Positions 47,824 through 57,618 of a stretch of 64,000 bases of DNA are shown here, in pieces. The notes beneath the pieces were generated by a model. That model was not told the DNA's origin. It ran no database searches and saw only the letters and a list, made by a program, of their open reading frames with translations. Source of the DNA: Thiocapsa sp. (GTDB taxonomy: Bacteria; Pseudomonadota; Gammaproteobacteria; Chromatiales; Chromatiaceae); the NCBI RefSeq assembly GCF_018399035.1, contig NZ_CP073760.1, positions 1,178,001 through 1,242,000 of the forward strand, given 5' to 3'. Within the stretch, counting starts at the first letter, position 1. Each line of letters starts with the position of its first letter. The position numbers and the translations under genes are program-made.

Positions 47824-47962
47824 TAAGGCGAATTCCGGAAACCTTCATGCCAAGGGCGTAGGTTGTGCCGAGCCGTGCGAGGCACAACCAACCGTCGGCG
47901 CAAGTTGTTCTTCCTATCGTCAGCACAACCTACGGGTATGGAAGTTTGCGGAAATCACCTAA
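47824..47962. repeat. Short inverted-repeat element (MITE-like) b
   Basis: Nearly identical to element a and in the same orientation, so the ATPase gene is flanked by direct copies. Its right end abuts the continuation of the AAACCGCG-family repeat. Confidence 0.88.
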
Positions 47963-48130
47963 CTTTCGAGTGAGTTCGAAGTTTGGTGAATCCACGACCC
48001 TTAGCGGGGGGCGCGGTTTAAAATTTTATATTTTTTAATACTTTAAACCGCGCCGGCTCCAGCGGTTCTGAAATCCGCCGGGGCCGATCCCATCCAAAAA
48101 CATCGCATACCGCACTGGGCGCGGTTTAAA
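47963..48130. repeat. AAACCGCG-family repeat (reversed), interrupted copy
   Basis: It continues the piece at 45534: the right module without its outer 24 bases, then the AT-rich linker and the whole left module, ending in the stop codon of the acetyltransferase gene (48126-48128). Confidence 0.88.
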
Positions 48131-50804
48131 GCACCTTACTGACCCATTTGACCGCCATGTCCTGGGGGTCGCTCTCGATGCGGAAACCGAGTGATTTCAC
48201 CAAAGCCAGCATCCGATTGTTGGCACTGAGCACCTCGCCGTCCATGACACGAAAGCCGCGCGAGCGCGCATTCTGCATGAGCGAACGCATCAACCTTGCG
48301 CCGATGCCGAGGTTTCGCCAGGTATCGGAGACCACGATCGCGAACTCGCAGGCCTCCCCACCCGGTCGCGCCATATAACGGGACACGCCGACCTGCACGT
48401 CGGTCCCGTCGTGCTCGACCACGCCGATCAGGGCCATCTCGCGGTCGTAGTCGATCTGGGTGAAGCGCACCAACATCTCGGGCGTCAGCTCCTTGATCGC
48501 CTGCATGAACCTGAAATACTTGGTCTGCTCCGAAAGCCCGCGAACGAACTCCTGCTCCATCTGGGCATCCTCCGGGCGAATCGGGCGAATCACCAGGTCC
48601 TTGCCGTCCGGCAACTGGACGCGCTCGATGAGGTGGCTCGGGTAGGGGTGGATCGCCATGTGCCCGTAAGTCGTCTGCTGGGGCGGACGATAGTCGACCT
48701 TGATGCGCGCATCCACGGCGACGACATCCTTGTCGTTGCCGATCAGCGGGTTGATGTCCATCGAGATGATCTCGGGCAACTCGCAGACCATCTCTGAAAC
48801 CCGTTGAAGAATCTTTGCCAAGGCCACGCGATTCATCGGCGGCATATGCTGAAAGGCGCCCATGAGACGCACGATCCGGGTGTGGTCGATCATGGTCTGG
48901 ATGATGAACGCGTTGAGCGGCGGCAGACCGAGCGCGCGGTCCTCGAGGACCTCGACCTTGGTGCCGCCGGCACCGAAACTGATCACGGGACCGAAGATCC
49001 GATCCCGGGTCACGCCGATCATCATCTCGCGTGCCGCACGTGTGGAGGCCATGTGCTCGACCGTGATGCCCTCCATGCGCGCATCCGGGCGTAGCCGCTT
49101 GGCACGCTCGACGATCTCGGTGAAGGTTCGGCGCACCGATTGGGCATCGTCGATATTCAGACGCACGCCGTCGACATCGGACTTGTGCTCCAGGTCCGGC
49201 GAGTTGATCTTCATGACCACCGGAAAACCAAGGGCTTGTGCCGCCATCAGCGCCTCGTTCGGGGTACGGGTCAGGACTGCCTGCATGGTCGGGATGCGGA
49301 ACGCCGAGAGGATCGCCTTCGCCTCGACCGTACCCAGCGTCTTACGCCCCTCGGCCATGACGCCCTCGATGATCAGACGCGCGCCCTCCACGTCCGGCGC
49401 ATCTTCCTGCGAGAGCGGGCCCGGCGACTGCATCAGCAGCTTCTGGTTGCGCTGGTGGGTGGCGAGGAACGAGAAGGCGTCGATCGCGACCTCCGGGCTG
49501 TCGAAATGCGGCACATCGTACTCGGCCAGCAGCTCCTGGGCCTCGGCCACCCGCTTTCCACCCATCCAACAGGCGAGCACCGGTTTGCGGCTGTCCTTGG
49601 CCGCGGCGATGACCTCCTCGGCCGTGGCCACCGGATCCCCGAACACCAAGGGCGCCAAGATACAGAGCACACCGTCGACCTCAGGATCCGCGAGACAGGC
49701 ATCCAGGGCCAGCCGGTAACGCTCCGGCGGTGCGTCGCCGATGATGTCGATCGGGTTGCCGTGGGACCAATGGTCGGGGAGCCCCTTCTCCAGGGTCTGA
49801 CGCGTCGTATCGCTGATCTGCGCGAGCGAGAGGCCCAATTCCACGATGCGATCGGCAGCCAGCACGCCCGGTCCGCCGCCGTTGGTGATGACGGCGATGC
49901 GGTCGCCCGCCAGACGGCGACGCGTGCCGAAGACCTGGGCGGCCGCGAACAACTGATCGAGGTTGGAGACCTGCACCACGCCCGCACGCTCGGTGACGGC
50001 GCGGAACACGTCCGCCGAGCCCACATAGGCGCCGGTGTGCGACTTGACCGCGCGGGTTCCGGCCGGGTGGCGTCCGGCCTTGACCACCACGACGGGCTTC
50101 AGTCGCGCCGCGGCACGCAGACCGCTCATGAAATGTCGTGCGTTGCGGATCCCCTCCACGTAGAGCAGGATGCATTGCGTCTGGCTGTCCAGGGCAAGAT
50201 AGTCGAGCACGTCCCCGAAATCGACGTCGGCCGCCGCGCCCAGCGAGACCATCGCCGAGAACCCGATACGGCGACGCTCGGACCAATCGATCATCGCCGT
50301 GCAGATGGCACCGGATTGCGACACCAGAGCGACGTTGCCGCGGCGCGGAAGATCCTGTCCGACGCTGGCGTTCAGACCGTGTTGAGGACGCATCGCCCCG
50401 ATGCAGTTGGGTCCGAGAACGCGAATGCGGTTGCTCCGGGCCGCCTCGACCATGCGTTCCTGAAGGTTGATCCCGCGTTCGCCGTATTCGCCGAAACCGG
50501 CCGAGTGGACCACCGCCACCTTGACCCCGTAGCCGCCGCACTGTTTGAGGATCTCCGGGACCCGATCGGCGGGCGTGGCGATCAACGCCAGGTCGACATG
50601 CTTGTCGAGTTGGCCCAGATCCCGATAGCAGGGCTCCCCGGCCACCTCCTTATACTTGGGATTGATCGCATAGGCATTGCCTTTGAAACCACCGGCCAGC
50701 AGATTGCGAAACACGATGCCGCCGATGGACCCCTCGCTGTCGCTGGCCCCGAAGACCGCAACGGCGGTGGGCGTGAAGAGTTGTTCGATATCGGATACGC
50801 GCAT
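48126..50804 (-). CDS. Pat-type protein lysine acetyltransferase (acyl-CoA synthetase fold plus GNAT)
   Basis: This 892-residue protein has an N-terminal NDP-forming acyl-CoA synthetase-like part: CoA-binding (AVFGASDSEGSIGGIVFRNL), ligase (VSQSGAICTAMIDWSERRRI) and ATP-grasp (FPVVMKINSPDLEHKSDVDG) domains. The C-terminal GNAT domain has NLGIGARLMRSLMQNARSRG. The order and length fit Pat/YfiQ, which acetylates acetyl-CoA synthetase and other enzymes. The stop codon lies in the adjacent repeat. It is divergent from a deacetylase-like gene, so acetylation and deacetylation may be regulated together (inference). Confidence 0.9.
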   Translation of the reverse strand: MRVSDIEQLFTPTAVAVFGASDSEGSIGGIVFRNLLAGGFKGNAYAINPKYKEVAGEPCYRDLGQLDKHVDLALIATPADRVPEILKQCGGYGVKVAVVHSAGFGEYGERGINLQERMVEAARSNRIRVLGPNCIGAMRPQHGLNASVGQDLPRRGNVALVSQSGAICTAMIDWSERRRIGFSAMVSLGAAADVDFGDVLDYLALDSQTQCILLYVEGIRNARHFMSGLRAAARLKPVVVVKAGRHPAGTRAVKSHTGAYVGSADVFRAVTERAGVVQVSNLDQLFAAAQVFGTRRRLAGDRIAVITNGGGPGVLAADRIVELGLSLAQISDTTRQTLEKGLPDHWSHGNPIDIIGDAPPERYRLALDACLADPEVDGVLCILAPLVFGDPVATAEEVIAAAKDSRKPVLACWMGGKRVAEAQELLAEYDVPHFDSPEVAIDAFSFLATHQRNQKLLMQSPGPLSQEDAPDVEGARLIIEGVMAEGRKTLGTVEAKAILSAFRIPTMQAVLTRTPNEALMAAQALGFPVVMKINSPDLEHKSDVDGVRLNIDDAQSVRRTFTEIVERAKRLRPDARMEGITVEHMASTRAAREMMIGVTRDRIFGPVISFGAGGTKVEVLEDRALGLPPLNAFIIQTMIDHTRIVRLMGAFQHMPPMNRVALAKILQRVSEMVCELPEIISMDINPLIGNDKDVVAVDARIKVDYRPPQQTTYGHMAIHPYPSHLIERVQLPDGKDLVIRPIRPEDAQMEQEFVRGLSEQTKYFRFMQAIKELTPEMLVRFTQIDYDREMALIGVVEHDGTDVQVGVSRYMARPGGEACEFAIVVSDTWRNLGIGARLMRSLMQNARSRGFRVMDGEVLSANNRMLALVKSLGFRIESDPQDMAVKWVSKVL

Positions 50805-50848
50805 GGAATCGCCCTCCCGGGCAATAAAAAAGATTAAGCTAAACCGCG

Positions 50849-50937
50849 TTCGAAACGCGTCGGGCGTGACATGCCCGAGTGCTGTGTCGACTCGACCTCG
50901 GATACATCCACAGGTGGCCGCGTAGACGCGTTTCGAA
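50849..50937. repeat. Inverted repeat between the acetyltransferase and deacetylase genes
   Basis: Thirteen-base arms ttcgaaacgcgtc and gacgcgtttcgaa are about 63 bases apart. They are preceded by taaaccgcg, the end motif of the dispersed repeat family, so this may be a diverged member. No gene lies in it. Confidence 0.7.
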
Positions 50938-51064
50938 GACCAAAAAGCTCGTAAAGATAGGATTCAGGGATTCGACACGGGCGCGGCAACGCGCCGACCG
51001 ACAACGAGAATTGCCCGGGCGCCGTCAGTGTCCCGCGCGCGATCAATGCCTTGAGGACCTTTGC

Positions 51065-51997
51065 ATGAACCTCGCCTTCATCTCTCACCCCTCCTGTCAG
51101 CAGCACAAGATGGGCGCGCACCATCCCGAGTGTCCGGAGCGACTCTACGCCATCCAGGATCGCATGATTGCCTCCGGGATGGAGATGCTGGTCACCCACT
51201 ACGACGCACCCGAGGCGAGCGTGGCGCAGTTGACCCGCGTGCACGACGCGGATTATGTCCAAGGGCTGATCGACGCCGCCCCCGAGGTCGACGACGTCCT
51301 GGTTTGGGTCGACGGCGACACCGCCATGAACAGCCACACCCTGCCGGCTGCCCTGCGCGCGGCCGGCGGCGCCATCCTCGGGGTCGACCTGGTGATGAGC
51401 GAAAAACATCACGCCGCCTTTTGTTGCGTGCGCCCGCCCGGCCATCATGCCGGGCGGCGCACGACCGGAGGGTTCTGCCTCTTCAACAACGTCGCCGTCG
51501 GCGCCGCATATGCGATGGCCGAATACGGCATCGAGCGTATCGCCATCGTCGATTTCGACGTCCACCACGGCAACGGCACCGAGGAGATCTTCAGCGGCGA
51601 CGAGCGCGTGCTCTTCTGCTCGAGCTTTCAGCACCCCTTCTATCCCGGATGCGGCGCAGACACCAAGGTGCCCAACATCCTCAACCTGCCGCTGCCCAAG
51701 CTGACCGACGGGGCCGCCTTTCGGGCCGCCGTGGAGGCCGCATGGCTGCCCAAGCTCGACGCCTTCGCGCCTCAGCTGGTCATGATTTCGGCGGGGTTCG
51801 ACGGGCACGTCGAAGACGACATGGCGCACTTCAATCTGCGCGAGCCCGATTATGCCTGGATCACTCGCGAGCTCCACCTGTTGGCACGCCGGCATGCACA
51901 AGAGCGAGTCGTGTCCTGTCTGGAAGGCGGCTACAGTCTGTCCGCGCTCGGACGCAGCGTCAGTGCGCACGTCGATGAGTTGATCGGGCACGCCTGA
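51065..51997 (+). CDS. Histone-deacetylase-like amidohydrolase
   Basis: This 310-residue protein of the arginase/deacetylase fold has MGAHHPECPERL, RPPGHHAG, the zinc-binding DFDVHHGNGTEE, and SAGFDGH. Bacterial members deacetylate acetyl-CoA synthetase (AcuC), acetylpolyamines or other acetyl amides. The substrate here is not known, but the divergent Pat-type gene makes reversal of protein acetylation a fair guess. The ATG at 51065 is used because homology starts at once. Confidence 0.92.
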   Translation: MNLAFISHPSCQQHKMGAHHPECPERLYAIQDRMIASGMEMLVTHYDAPEASVAQLTRVHDADYVQGLIDAAPEVDDVLVWVDGDTAMNSHTLPAALRAAGGAILGVDLVMSEKHHAAFCCVRPPGHHAGRRTTGGFCLFNNVAVGAAYAMAEYGIERIAIVDFDVHHGNGTEEIFSGDERVLFCSSFQHPFYPGCGADTKVPNILNLPLPKLTDGAAFRAAVEAAWLPKLDAFAPQLVMISAGFDGHVEDDMAHFNLREPDYAWITRELHLLARRHAQERVVSCLEGGYSLSALGRSVSAHVDELIGHA

Positions 51998-52274
51998 TGC
52001 TCTCGTCGCGAAGGGGGTCGGGATCGAGAAAGGGGTCCCGGCGACCTGTTGCATTGCAGCATTAGGATAGAGAGGTCCCGCGCCTGTCGCAATGCCGATC
52101 GCGTGACAATCACGCCGACGGCTCGTTGCGCTGGACCGATAGCCTCGGGGTTGCCATTCGGACCGAATGGCCTGACATCTCTCGAACCGCGTCGGCGCCC
52201 GCCCCTTCGGCAGCTCGCGGCCGCCAACCCCGACCTGTTTCAAAGCCCAGTCAACCACCGGATCGGAGAGACTC

Positions 52275-53060
52275 ATGAGAAGACCATCGACCCACATGGC
52301 CGCCTTGCTGCTCTGCGCCCCTCTCGTCGCGGGCGCCGCCGTCCAGACCGAGCGTGTCGAGTACCGCGACGGCGACACCCTCCTCACGGGCTACCTCAGC
52401 TACGACGATTCGATCGAGGGCAAGCGCCCCGGCGTGCTCGTCGTCCACGAATGGTGGGGCCTCAACGACTACGTGAAAAAACGCACCGAGATGCTTGCCG
52501 AGCTGGGCTATGTTGCCTTCGCCGCCGACATGTACGGCGACAACAAGGTGACCGAGCACGCGCCCGACGCCCAGGGCTGGATGCAGCAGATCACCGCCAA
52601 TCAATCCGCCTGGCAGCAGCGCGCCATGGCCGGACTCGAGACGCTGAAGGCCAGCGACCGTGTCGATACCGAGAAACTCGCCGCCATCGGCTACTGCTTC
52701 GGGGGCGCCACCGTGATGCAGCTGGCCTATGCCGGTGCCGATCTCGACGGCGTCGCGAGCTTCCACGGCTCACTGCCCCCGACCGGCAACCTGGAACCCG
52801 GCACCATCAAACCCAGTATCCTGATCGCCCACGGCGAGGCCGACAGCTTCGTCCCGCCCGAGCGCATCGCCGCCTTTAAAGAGGGGCTCGACACCGCCGG
52901 TGCCGATTGGCAGATGGTCGTCTATTCCGGGGCACGCCACGGCTTCACCAACCCGGGCGCCGCCGCCTACGGGATGGACGCACTCGCCTACGATCCCAAG
53001 GCCGATGCACGCTCTTGGACACTGATGCAGGGGTTCTTCGACGAGGTCTTCGCGGACTGA
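52275..53060 (+). CDS. Secreted dienelactone-hydrolase family protein
   Basis: This 261-residue protein has a signal peptide (MAALLLCAPLVAGAA) and an alpha/beta-hydrolase fold. The active-site Cys lies in GYCFGGATVMQ, with EWWGLNDY near the oxyanion region, an Asp in AHGEADSFVPP and a catalytic His in ARHGFTNP. It hydrolyses esters or lactones of unknown nature in the periplasm. It lies 18 bases upstream of the photolyase start and is likely co-transcribed with it. Confidence 0.92.
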   Translation: MRRPSTHMAALLLCAPLVAGAAVQTERVEYRDGDTLLTGYLSYDDSIEGKRPGVLVVHEWWGLNDYVKKRTEMLAELGYVAFAADMYGDNKVTEHAPDAQGWMQQITANQSAWQQRAMAGLETLKASDRVDTEKLAAIGYCFGGATVMQLAYAGADLDGVASFHGSLPPTGNLEPGTIKPSILIAHGEADSFVPPERIAAFKEGLDTAGADWQMVVYSGARHGFTNPGAAAYGMDALAYDPKADARSWTLMQGFFDEVFAD

Positions 53061-53078
53061 ACCGCGTCCGGACGCCCC

Positions 53079-54530
53079 ATGCCGAGCACCGTCATCCTTT
53101 GGCTCCGTCGCGACCTGCGTCTCGACGACAACCCAGCCCTGCAAGAGGCCCTGGTCGACTGCGACAGACTCGTACCCGTCTATATCCACGACCCGGACTC
53201 GGAGGCGCCTTGGGCGCCCGGCGCGGCGAGTCGCTGGTGGCTGCACGGCAGCCTGGCGAGCCTGGACCAGGCTCTACAGGCGTTCGGCAGTCGGCTCCTG
53301 ATCGCACGCGGGGACAGTCTCGCCGAGCTGAGGCGCATCGTCGCGGCGACCGGCGCGACGCGCATCCACTGGAATCGTCTCTACGATCCGACCTCGCGCG
53401 AACGCGACGGTCGGATCAAGCAAGCATTACGGGCCGATGGCCTGCGGGTGGACAGCCACAACGCATCCCTGTTGTTCGAGCCTTGGGAAATCGCCACCGG
53501 CAACGGCGAGCCCTACCGGGTGTTCACCGCCTTCTGGCGCCGCTGCGCCGCTCGCCTTCCCGACGTACGCCCCCTGCCCGCTCCGGCGGCCTTGCCGCCG
53601 CCTCCCGAGTTGCTCGACTCGCTGCCACTCGATCACCTGGGCCTGCTGCCGACCGTCCCTTGGGACGCGGGCTTGCGCGAGACCTGGACACCGGGCGAGA
53701 CCGCCGCGCTCGAGCATGCACGCACCTTCCTGCGAGACCGTGTCCGGGGTTACGCGACCGAGCGCGACCTGCCGGCGCAAGCCGGGACATCCGAGCTCTC
53801 GCCGCACCTGCACTTCGGCGAGATCGGTCCGCGTCGGATCATCGCCATGGTCAAAGAGCAGTGGGACGACCCGAGCGCGGATCCGGTCGAGTCCTTCGTG
53901 CGCGAGATCGGCTGGCGCGAGTTTGCCCACCATCTGATCTATCACTACCCGCACACCACGGACGAGCCGCTGGATCGACGCTTCGCCGCCCTGCCTTGGC
54001 GCAAGGAGGATGCCGAGCGGCTGCTCCGGGCTTGGCAGCGCGGCGAGACCGGCATCCCGCTGGTGGATGCCGGCATGCGCCAGCTCCGGCACACCGGCTG
54101 GATGCACAACCGGGTGCGCATGGTCGTCGCCTCCTTCCTGACCAAGAATCTGCGCCTGCCCTGGCAGGCCGGGACACGCTGGTTCTGGGACACCCTGATC
54201 GACGCGGACCTCGCCGCCAACAGCCTCGGCTGGCAGTGGAGCGCCGGCTGCGGCGCGGACGCCGCGCCCTATTTCCGCATCTTCAACCCGGTCCTGCAGG
54301 GCGAGCGCTTCGACAAAAGCGGAACCTATGTTCGACGCTGGTGCCCGGAGCTGACCCGCCTGCCGGACCAATACATCCATCAACCCTGGAGCGCGCCGAC
54401 CGCCCTGCTCGATCACTCGGGCCTCCGGATCGGGCGCGACTACCCGGCCCCGATCGTCGATCTCAAGGCATCACGCGAGGCGGCGCTCGCGGCTTACGAG
54501 GTCGTGAAATCGCAGAGGACGATCGTGTGA
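53079..54530 (+). CDS. phr: Deoxyribodipyrimidine photolyase
   Basis: This 483-residue class I enzyme repairs UV pyrimidine dimers with light. The N-terminal antenna domain has VILWLRRDLRLDDNPALQEA. The FAD domain has TSELSPHLHFGEIGPR, GIPLVDAGMRQL and WSAGCGADAAPYFRIFNP. The C-terminus is Asp/Glu-rich as in related enzymes. It follows the hydrolase closely. Confidence 0.97.
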   Translation: MPSTVILWLRRDLRLDDNPALQEALVDCDRLVPVYIHDPDSEAPWAPGAASRWWLHGSLASLDQALQAFGSRLLIARGDSLAELRRIVAATGATRIHWNRLYDPTSRERDGRIKQALRADGLRVDSHNASLLFEPWEIATGNGEPYRVFTAFWRRCAARLPDVRPLPAPAALPPPPELLDSLPLDHLGLLPTVPWDAGLRETWTPGETAALEHARTFLRDRVRGYATERDLPAQAGTSELSPHLHFGEIGPRRIIAMVKEQWDDPSADPVESFVREIGWREFAHHLIYHYPHTTDEPLDRRFAALPWRKEDAERLLRAWQRGETGIPLVDAGMRQLRHTGWMHNRVRMVVASFLTKNLRLPWQAGTRWFWDTLIDADLAANSLGWQWSAGCGADAAPYFRIFNPVLQGERFDKSGTYVRRWCPELTRLPDQYIHQPWSAPTALLDHSGLRIGRDYPAPIVDLKASREAALAAYEVVKSQRTIV

Positions 54531-54546
54531 AGGGCGGATTAAGGCC

Positions 54547-54627
54547 GTAGGATGGACGAGCGCAGCGAAGTCCACCCAGCCTGCTCCGGCGCTGGTGGGC
54601 TACGCTGCGCTCGTCCATATTCCCTAC
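54547..54627. repeat. Inverted repeat after the photolyase gene
   Basis: The arms gtaggatggacgagcgcagc and gctgcgctcgtccatattcc form a long imperfect hairpin. It is a REP-like intergenic unit with no coding content. Confidence 0.7.
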
Positions 54628-54671
54628 GACGCTTGTCCCTACGGCGCTTGTCTAGCCTACGAAGATTACCC

Positions 54672-56429
54672 TCAAATCCCCGCCGTACTGCGCAGCGGGC
54701 AGGTCGTTCGGTCGTACCGGTCGCCGAGCCGGTCCCAGGCGTAGTTCAAGGCATAGGTCACGCGCGAGAAGAAGTGATCCTCGCCCATGATATGGATCAG
54801 ACCGGTGCGCCGAATGGTATCCATGAACTGCTTCTTCATCCGTGCCACCAGGATCTCGATCCCCCGTTCGCGGAGTCGCTCGGCCAAGTGATGCAGCACC
54901 TCTTCGCCGGTCGCATCGAGCTGGTTGATCCCCTCACCGTCGACGATGATGAATTCCAGCTCCGGGTTGTCGGCGACCACCGCCAAGACCCGGGTCTCGA
55001 AATAGCCTGCGTTGGCGAAATAGAGCGAGCCGTCGAAACGCACGATCGAGATCTTGGGACTGGTCGGCAGATGATGCACGGCGATGTCGCGCATGGTCCC
55101 GTCCTCGTACCGCGACAGGACCGCAAAACGCGGGCGCATGGTCCGGAACAGAAAGAGGATGAGCGAGAGGCCGACTCCGGCCAGGATGCCCTGGTCGAGG
55201 TGCGGAGCAAACAACAGGGTCAACCCGAAGGTCACCACGGCAACCACGCCGTCGGTGGGCTCGGCCTTCCAGGCATGAATGATCGGCGCGATCTTGAAGA
55301 GGCTCACGACGGCCATGATGATGACCGCGGCCAGGGTCGCCTGCGGCAGGTGATACAGCAGCGGGGTCAGCCAAAGCAGTGCAGCGGCAACCGCCAGCCC
55401 GGCCACCACGGATGCAAAGCCCGTGACCGCCCCGGCGTTGAAATTGACCGCCGAGCGCGAGAAGGAGCCGGACACCGGATAGCCTGAAAAGGCACCGGAG
55501 ACGATATTGGACAGCCCCTGCCCCACCAGCTCCTGATTGGCGTCCAGACGCTGGCGGCTGCGTGCCGCCATGACCTTGGCGATGGACATGGCCTCCATGA
55601 AGCCGATCAGAGCGATCGTCACGGCGGCCGTGATGAGACTGACCATCACCGGCCAATCCAGCGACGGCAGCGTCATCCCGGGCAGCCCGACCGGAATCTC
55701 GCCGACCACGCGTCCGCCCGCCTCCTGGAAGCCGGTGAAATAGGCCAAGAGCGTCGTCGCCGCGACCGCGATCAGGACCGAGGGGGCCTTCGGCGCAACC
55801 GAGCGCAAACCGAACAAGACCACAATGGCCAACAGACCCATCCAGAGCGTCGGCAGGTGGGTCTGCGTCATCGCCGCCTGCACGGTGTACCAGACGGTCT
55901 CGTAATGGTGCTCGAAGCCCGACACGCTGACCCCGAAGAGCTTGCCGATTTGAGAGGTGGCGATGATGAGCGCGCCGGCGTTGGTGAATCCGACGACCAC
56001 CGGATGCGACAGAAAGTCAACCAGCACGCCGAGTCGAAGCAACCCCAACATCAATTGAAAGATCCCGACCATGAAGGCGAGCAGGACCGCATAGGCAACA
56101 TAGCCCTCGGGATTCGTCGCGACCAGCGGCCCGATCGCCGCGGCCGTCATCAAGGAGACGACCGCGACCGGCCCGGTCGAGAGCTGCCGAGAAGAGCCGA
56201 ACAGCGCCGCCACGATCGGCGGCAGAAAGGCCGCATACAGCCCGTACTGCACGGGCAACCCGGCGAGCTGGGCGTAGGCCATCGACTGCGGCACCAGGAC
56301 CAGGGCCACCGTGATCCCCGCGATCAGGTCGGCCCGCAGCGTCCGGGGATGCCGGAGCTCCCCGACCCAGGCCAGAAACGGGAAGAATCGAGCGAACAAC
56401 CAGCGACCGGCGGATACGGCATATGGCAC
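54672..56429 (-). CDS. SulP-family anion transporter with STAS domain
   Basis: This 585-residue protein has about ten to twelve hydrophobic helices with the SulP signature (TVALVLVPQSMAYAQLAGLP). A central region contains GQGLSNIVSGAFSGYPVSGS, and the STAS domain near the C-terminus has IIVDGEGINQLDATGEEVLH. SulP proteins move sulfate, bicarbonate or other anions; in a sulfur bacterium sulfate export or import is plausible. Confidence 0.93.
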   Translation of the reverse strand: MPYAVSAGRWLFARFFPFLAWVGELRHPRTLRADLIAGITVALVLVPQSMAYAQLAGLPVQYGLYAAFLPPIVAALFGSSRQLSTGPVAVVSLMTAAAIGPLVATNPEGYVAYAVLLAFMVGIFQLMLGLLRLGVLVDFLSHPVVVGFTNAGALIIATSQIGKLFGVSVSGFEHHYETVWYTVQAAMTQTHLPTLWMGLLAIVVLFGLRSVAPKAPSVLIAVAATTLLAYFTGFQEAGGRVVGEIPVGLPGMTLPSLDWPVMVSLITAAVTIALIGFMEAMSIAKVMAARSRQRLDANQELVGQGLSNIVSGAFSGYPVSGSFSRSAVNFNAGAVTGFASVVAGLAVAAALLWLTPLLYHLPQATLAAVIIMAVVSLFKIAPIIHAWKAEPTDGVVAVVTFGLTLLFAPHLDQGILAGVGLSLILFLFRTMRPRFAVLSRYEDGTMRDIAVHHLPTSPKISIVRFDGSLYFANAGYFETRVLAVVADNPELEFIIVDGEGINQLDATGEEVLHHLAERLRERGIEILVARMKKQFMDTIRRTGLIHIMGEDHFFSRVTYALNYAWDRLGDRYDRTTCPLRSTAGI

Positions 56430-56521
56430 GGACTAGGACCCTCGAGACGATCGATTCAAAAGGCCCCCAGCATACTCAAGATTCATCGTGTCAATCATTT
56501 ATTCCATTAATCGGTCCATGC

Positions 56522-56606
56522 TAAACCGCGTCCAGAGCGAGATGCTCACTTTCGAGTGAGCTCGACGTTTGGTGAATCCACGACCCTTAGCGGGGGGCGC
56601 GGTTTA
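56522..56606. repeat. AAACCGCG-family repeat, right module only (reversed)
   Basis: About 85 bases with termini taaaccgcgtcc and gcgcggttta, matching the right module of the copy at 11254. It supplies the stop of the TatD gene (56604-56606). Confidence 0.88.
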
Positions 56607-57392
56607 GGACGTCGATCGACCGCAAGCGCCATCGATCGCAAGCCCCAAGGCATCGCACGCGTTGAGCGTGGTCGAGGCCGCCAGCGCGGCGGGCGATTCG
56701 CCGCGAATCTGCGCGAGCGCCTGCAGGACATCCGGGAGATACTCCGGACTGTTGCGCTCGCCCCGATGCGCAGCAACCGTCATGTCCGGCGCATCCGTCT
56801 CGAGCACGATCGCCTCGCCCGGCAGCTCGGCCGCCAGACGGCGCAGACGCGAGGAGCGCGTGAAGGTCAACATCCCCCCGAAGCCGAGCCGGAACCCCAG
56901 ATCCAGATACTGCTGCGCCTGCAGGAGGCTGCCGTTGAAGGCATGCGCGATGCCGCCCTTCACCCGCGCACGCCGCAGGGTCGCCAAGACCTCGTCATGC
57001 GCCTTGCGCACATGCAGAAGAACCGGCAAATCCGCGGACCTGGCGATCGACAACTGCGCCTCGAGCAGCGCCTGCTGACCCGCCCGATCCAGCTCGGGCA
57101 GAAAATAGTCCAGACCGATCTCGCCGACCGCCAGCGGGCGATGCTCGGCGATCGCCCGCTCCAGCCCATCGAGATCGGCCGCACCATGTCGATCGAGATA
57201 GACCGGATGCAGACCCAGCGCCGGGTAGAGATCCTCCGCCGAGGCACAGAGCGTCAGCAGACCGTCCCAACCCTGCGCATGGATCGCCGGAACCACGATA
57301 GCGGCCACGCCCGCCGCGCGCGCCCGGGCCAACACCGCCCCTCGATCGGGATCGAACTCGGCAACATCCAAGTGACAGTGTGTATCGATCAT
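56604..57392 (-). CDS. TatD-family metal-dependent hydrolase
   Basis: This 262-residue protein has the family motifs MIDTHCHLD, LGLHPVY, AVGEIGLDYF, PVLLHVRKAHDEVL and LETDAPDM. TatD proteins are metal-dependent nucleases or hydrolases, sometimes 3'-5' exonucleases in DNA repair. The ATG at 57392 is used because the metal-binding HxH strand follows at once. Its stop codon sits inside the repeat. Confidence 0.93.
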   Translation of the reverse strand: MIDTHCHLDVAEFDPDRGAVLARARAAGVAAIVVPAIHAQGWDGLLTLCASAEDLYPALGLHPVYLDRHGAADLDGLERAIAEHRPLAVGEIGLDYFLPELDRAGQQALLEAQLSIARSADLPVLLHVRKAHDEVLATLRRARVKGGIAHAFNGSLLQAQQYLDLGFRLGFGGMLTFTRSSRLRRLAAELPGEAIVLETDAPDMTVAAHRGERNSPEYLPDVLQALAQIRGESPAALAASTTLNACDALGLAIDGACGRSTS

Positions 57393-57496
57393 GGAGCGCA
57401 TCCCGGAAGGCATCGCCGTCGCGCGAGGCTAGGATTGAAGAACAAACCCAACATGACTGCCGACGATGCGCCTCGGCGGCACATGGCCGCCACCGC

Positions 57497-57592
57497 GTAG
57501 GGGCGACTTCAGTCGCCCTTTGGCCGACCGTGGGTGTAGATGTGTAGGGGCGACTGAAGTCGCCCCTACATCGCCCCTACATCGCCCCTAAA
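57497..57592. repeat. Short direct and inverted repeats of TAGGGGCGAC
   Basis: taggggcgacttcagtcgcc is followed by taggggcgactgaagtcgcc and two more cgcccctacat units. The following ttcccgaaatcacctta resembles the end of the short elements at 45559 and 47824. Confidence 0.6.
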
Positions 57593-57618
57593 CGGTGGTC
57601 GTTTTTCCCGAAATCACC

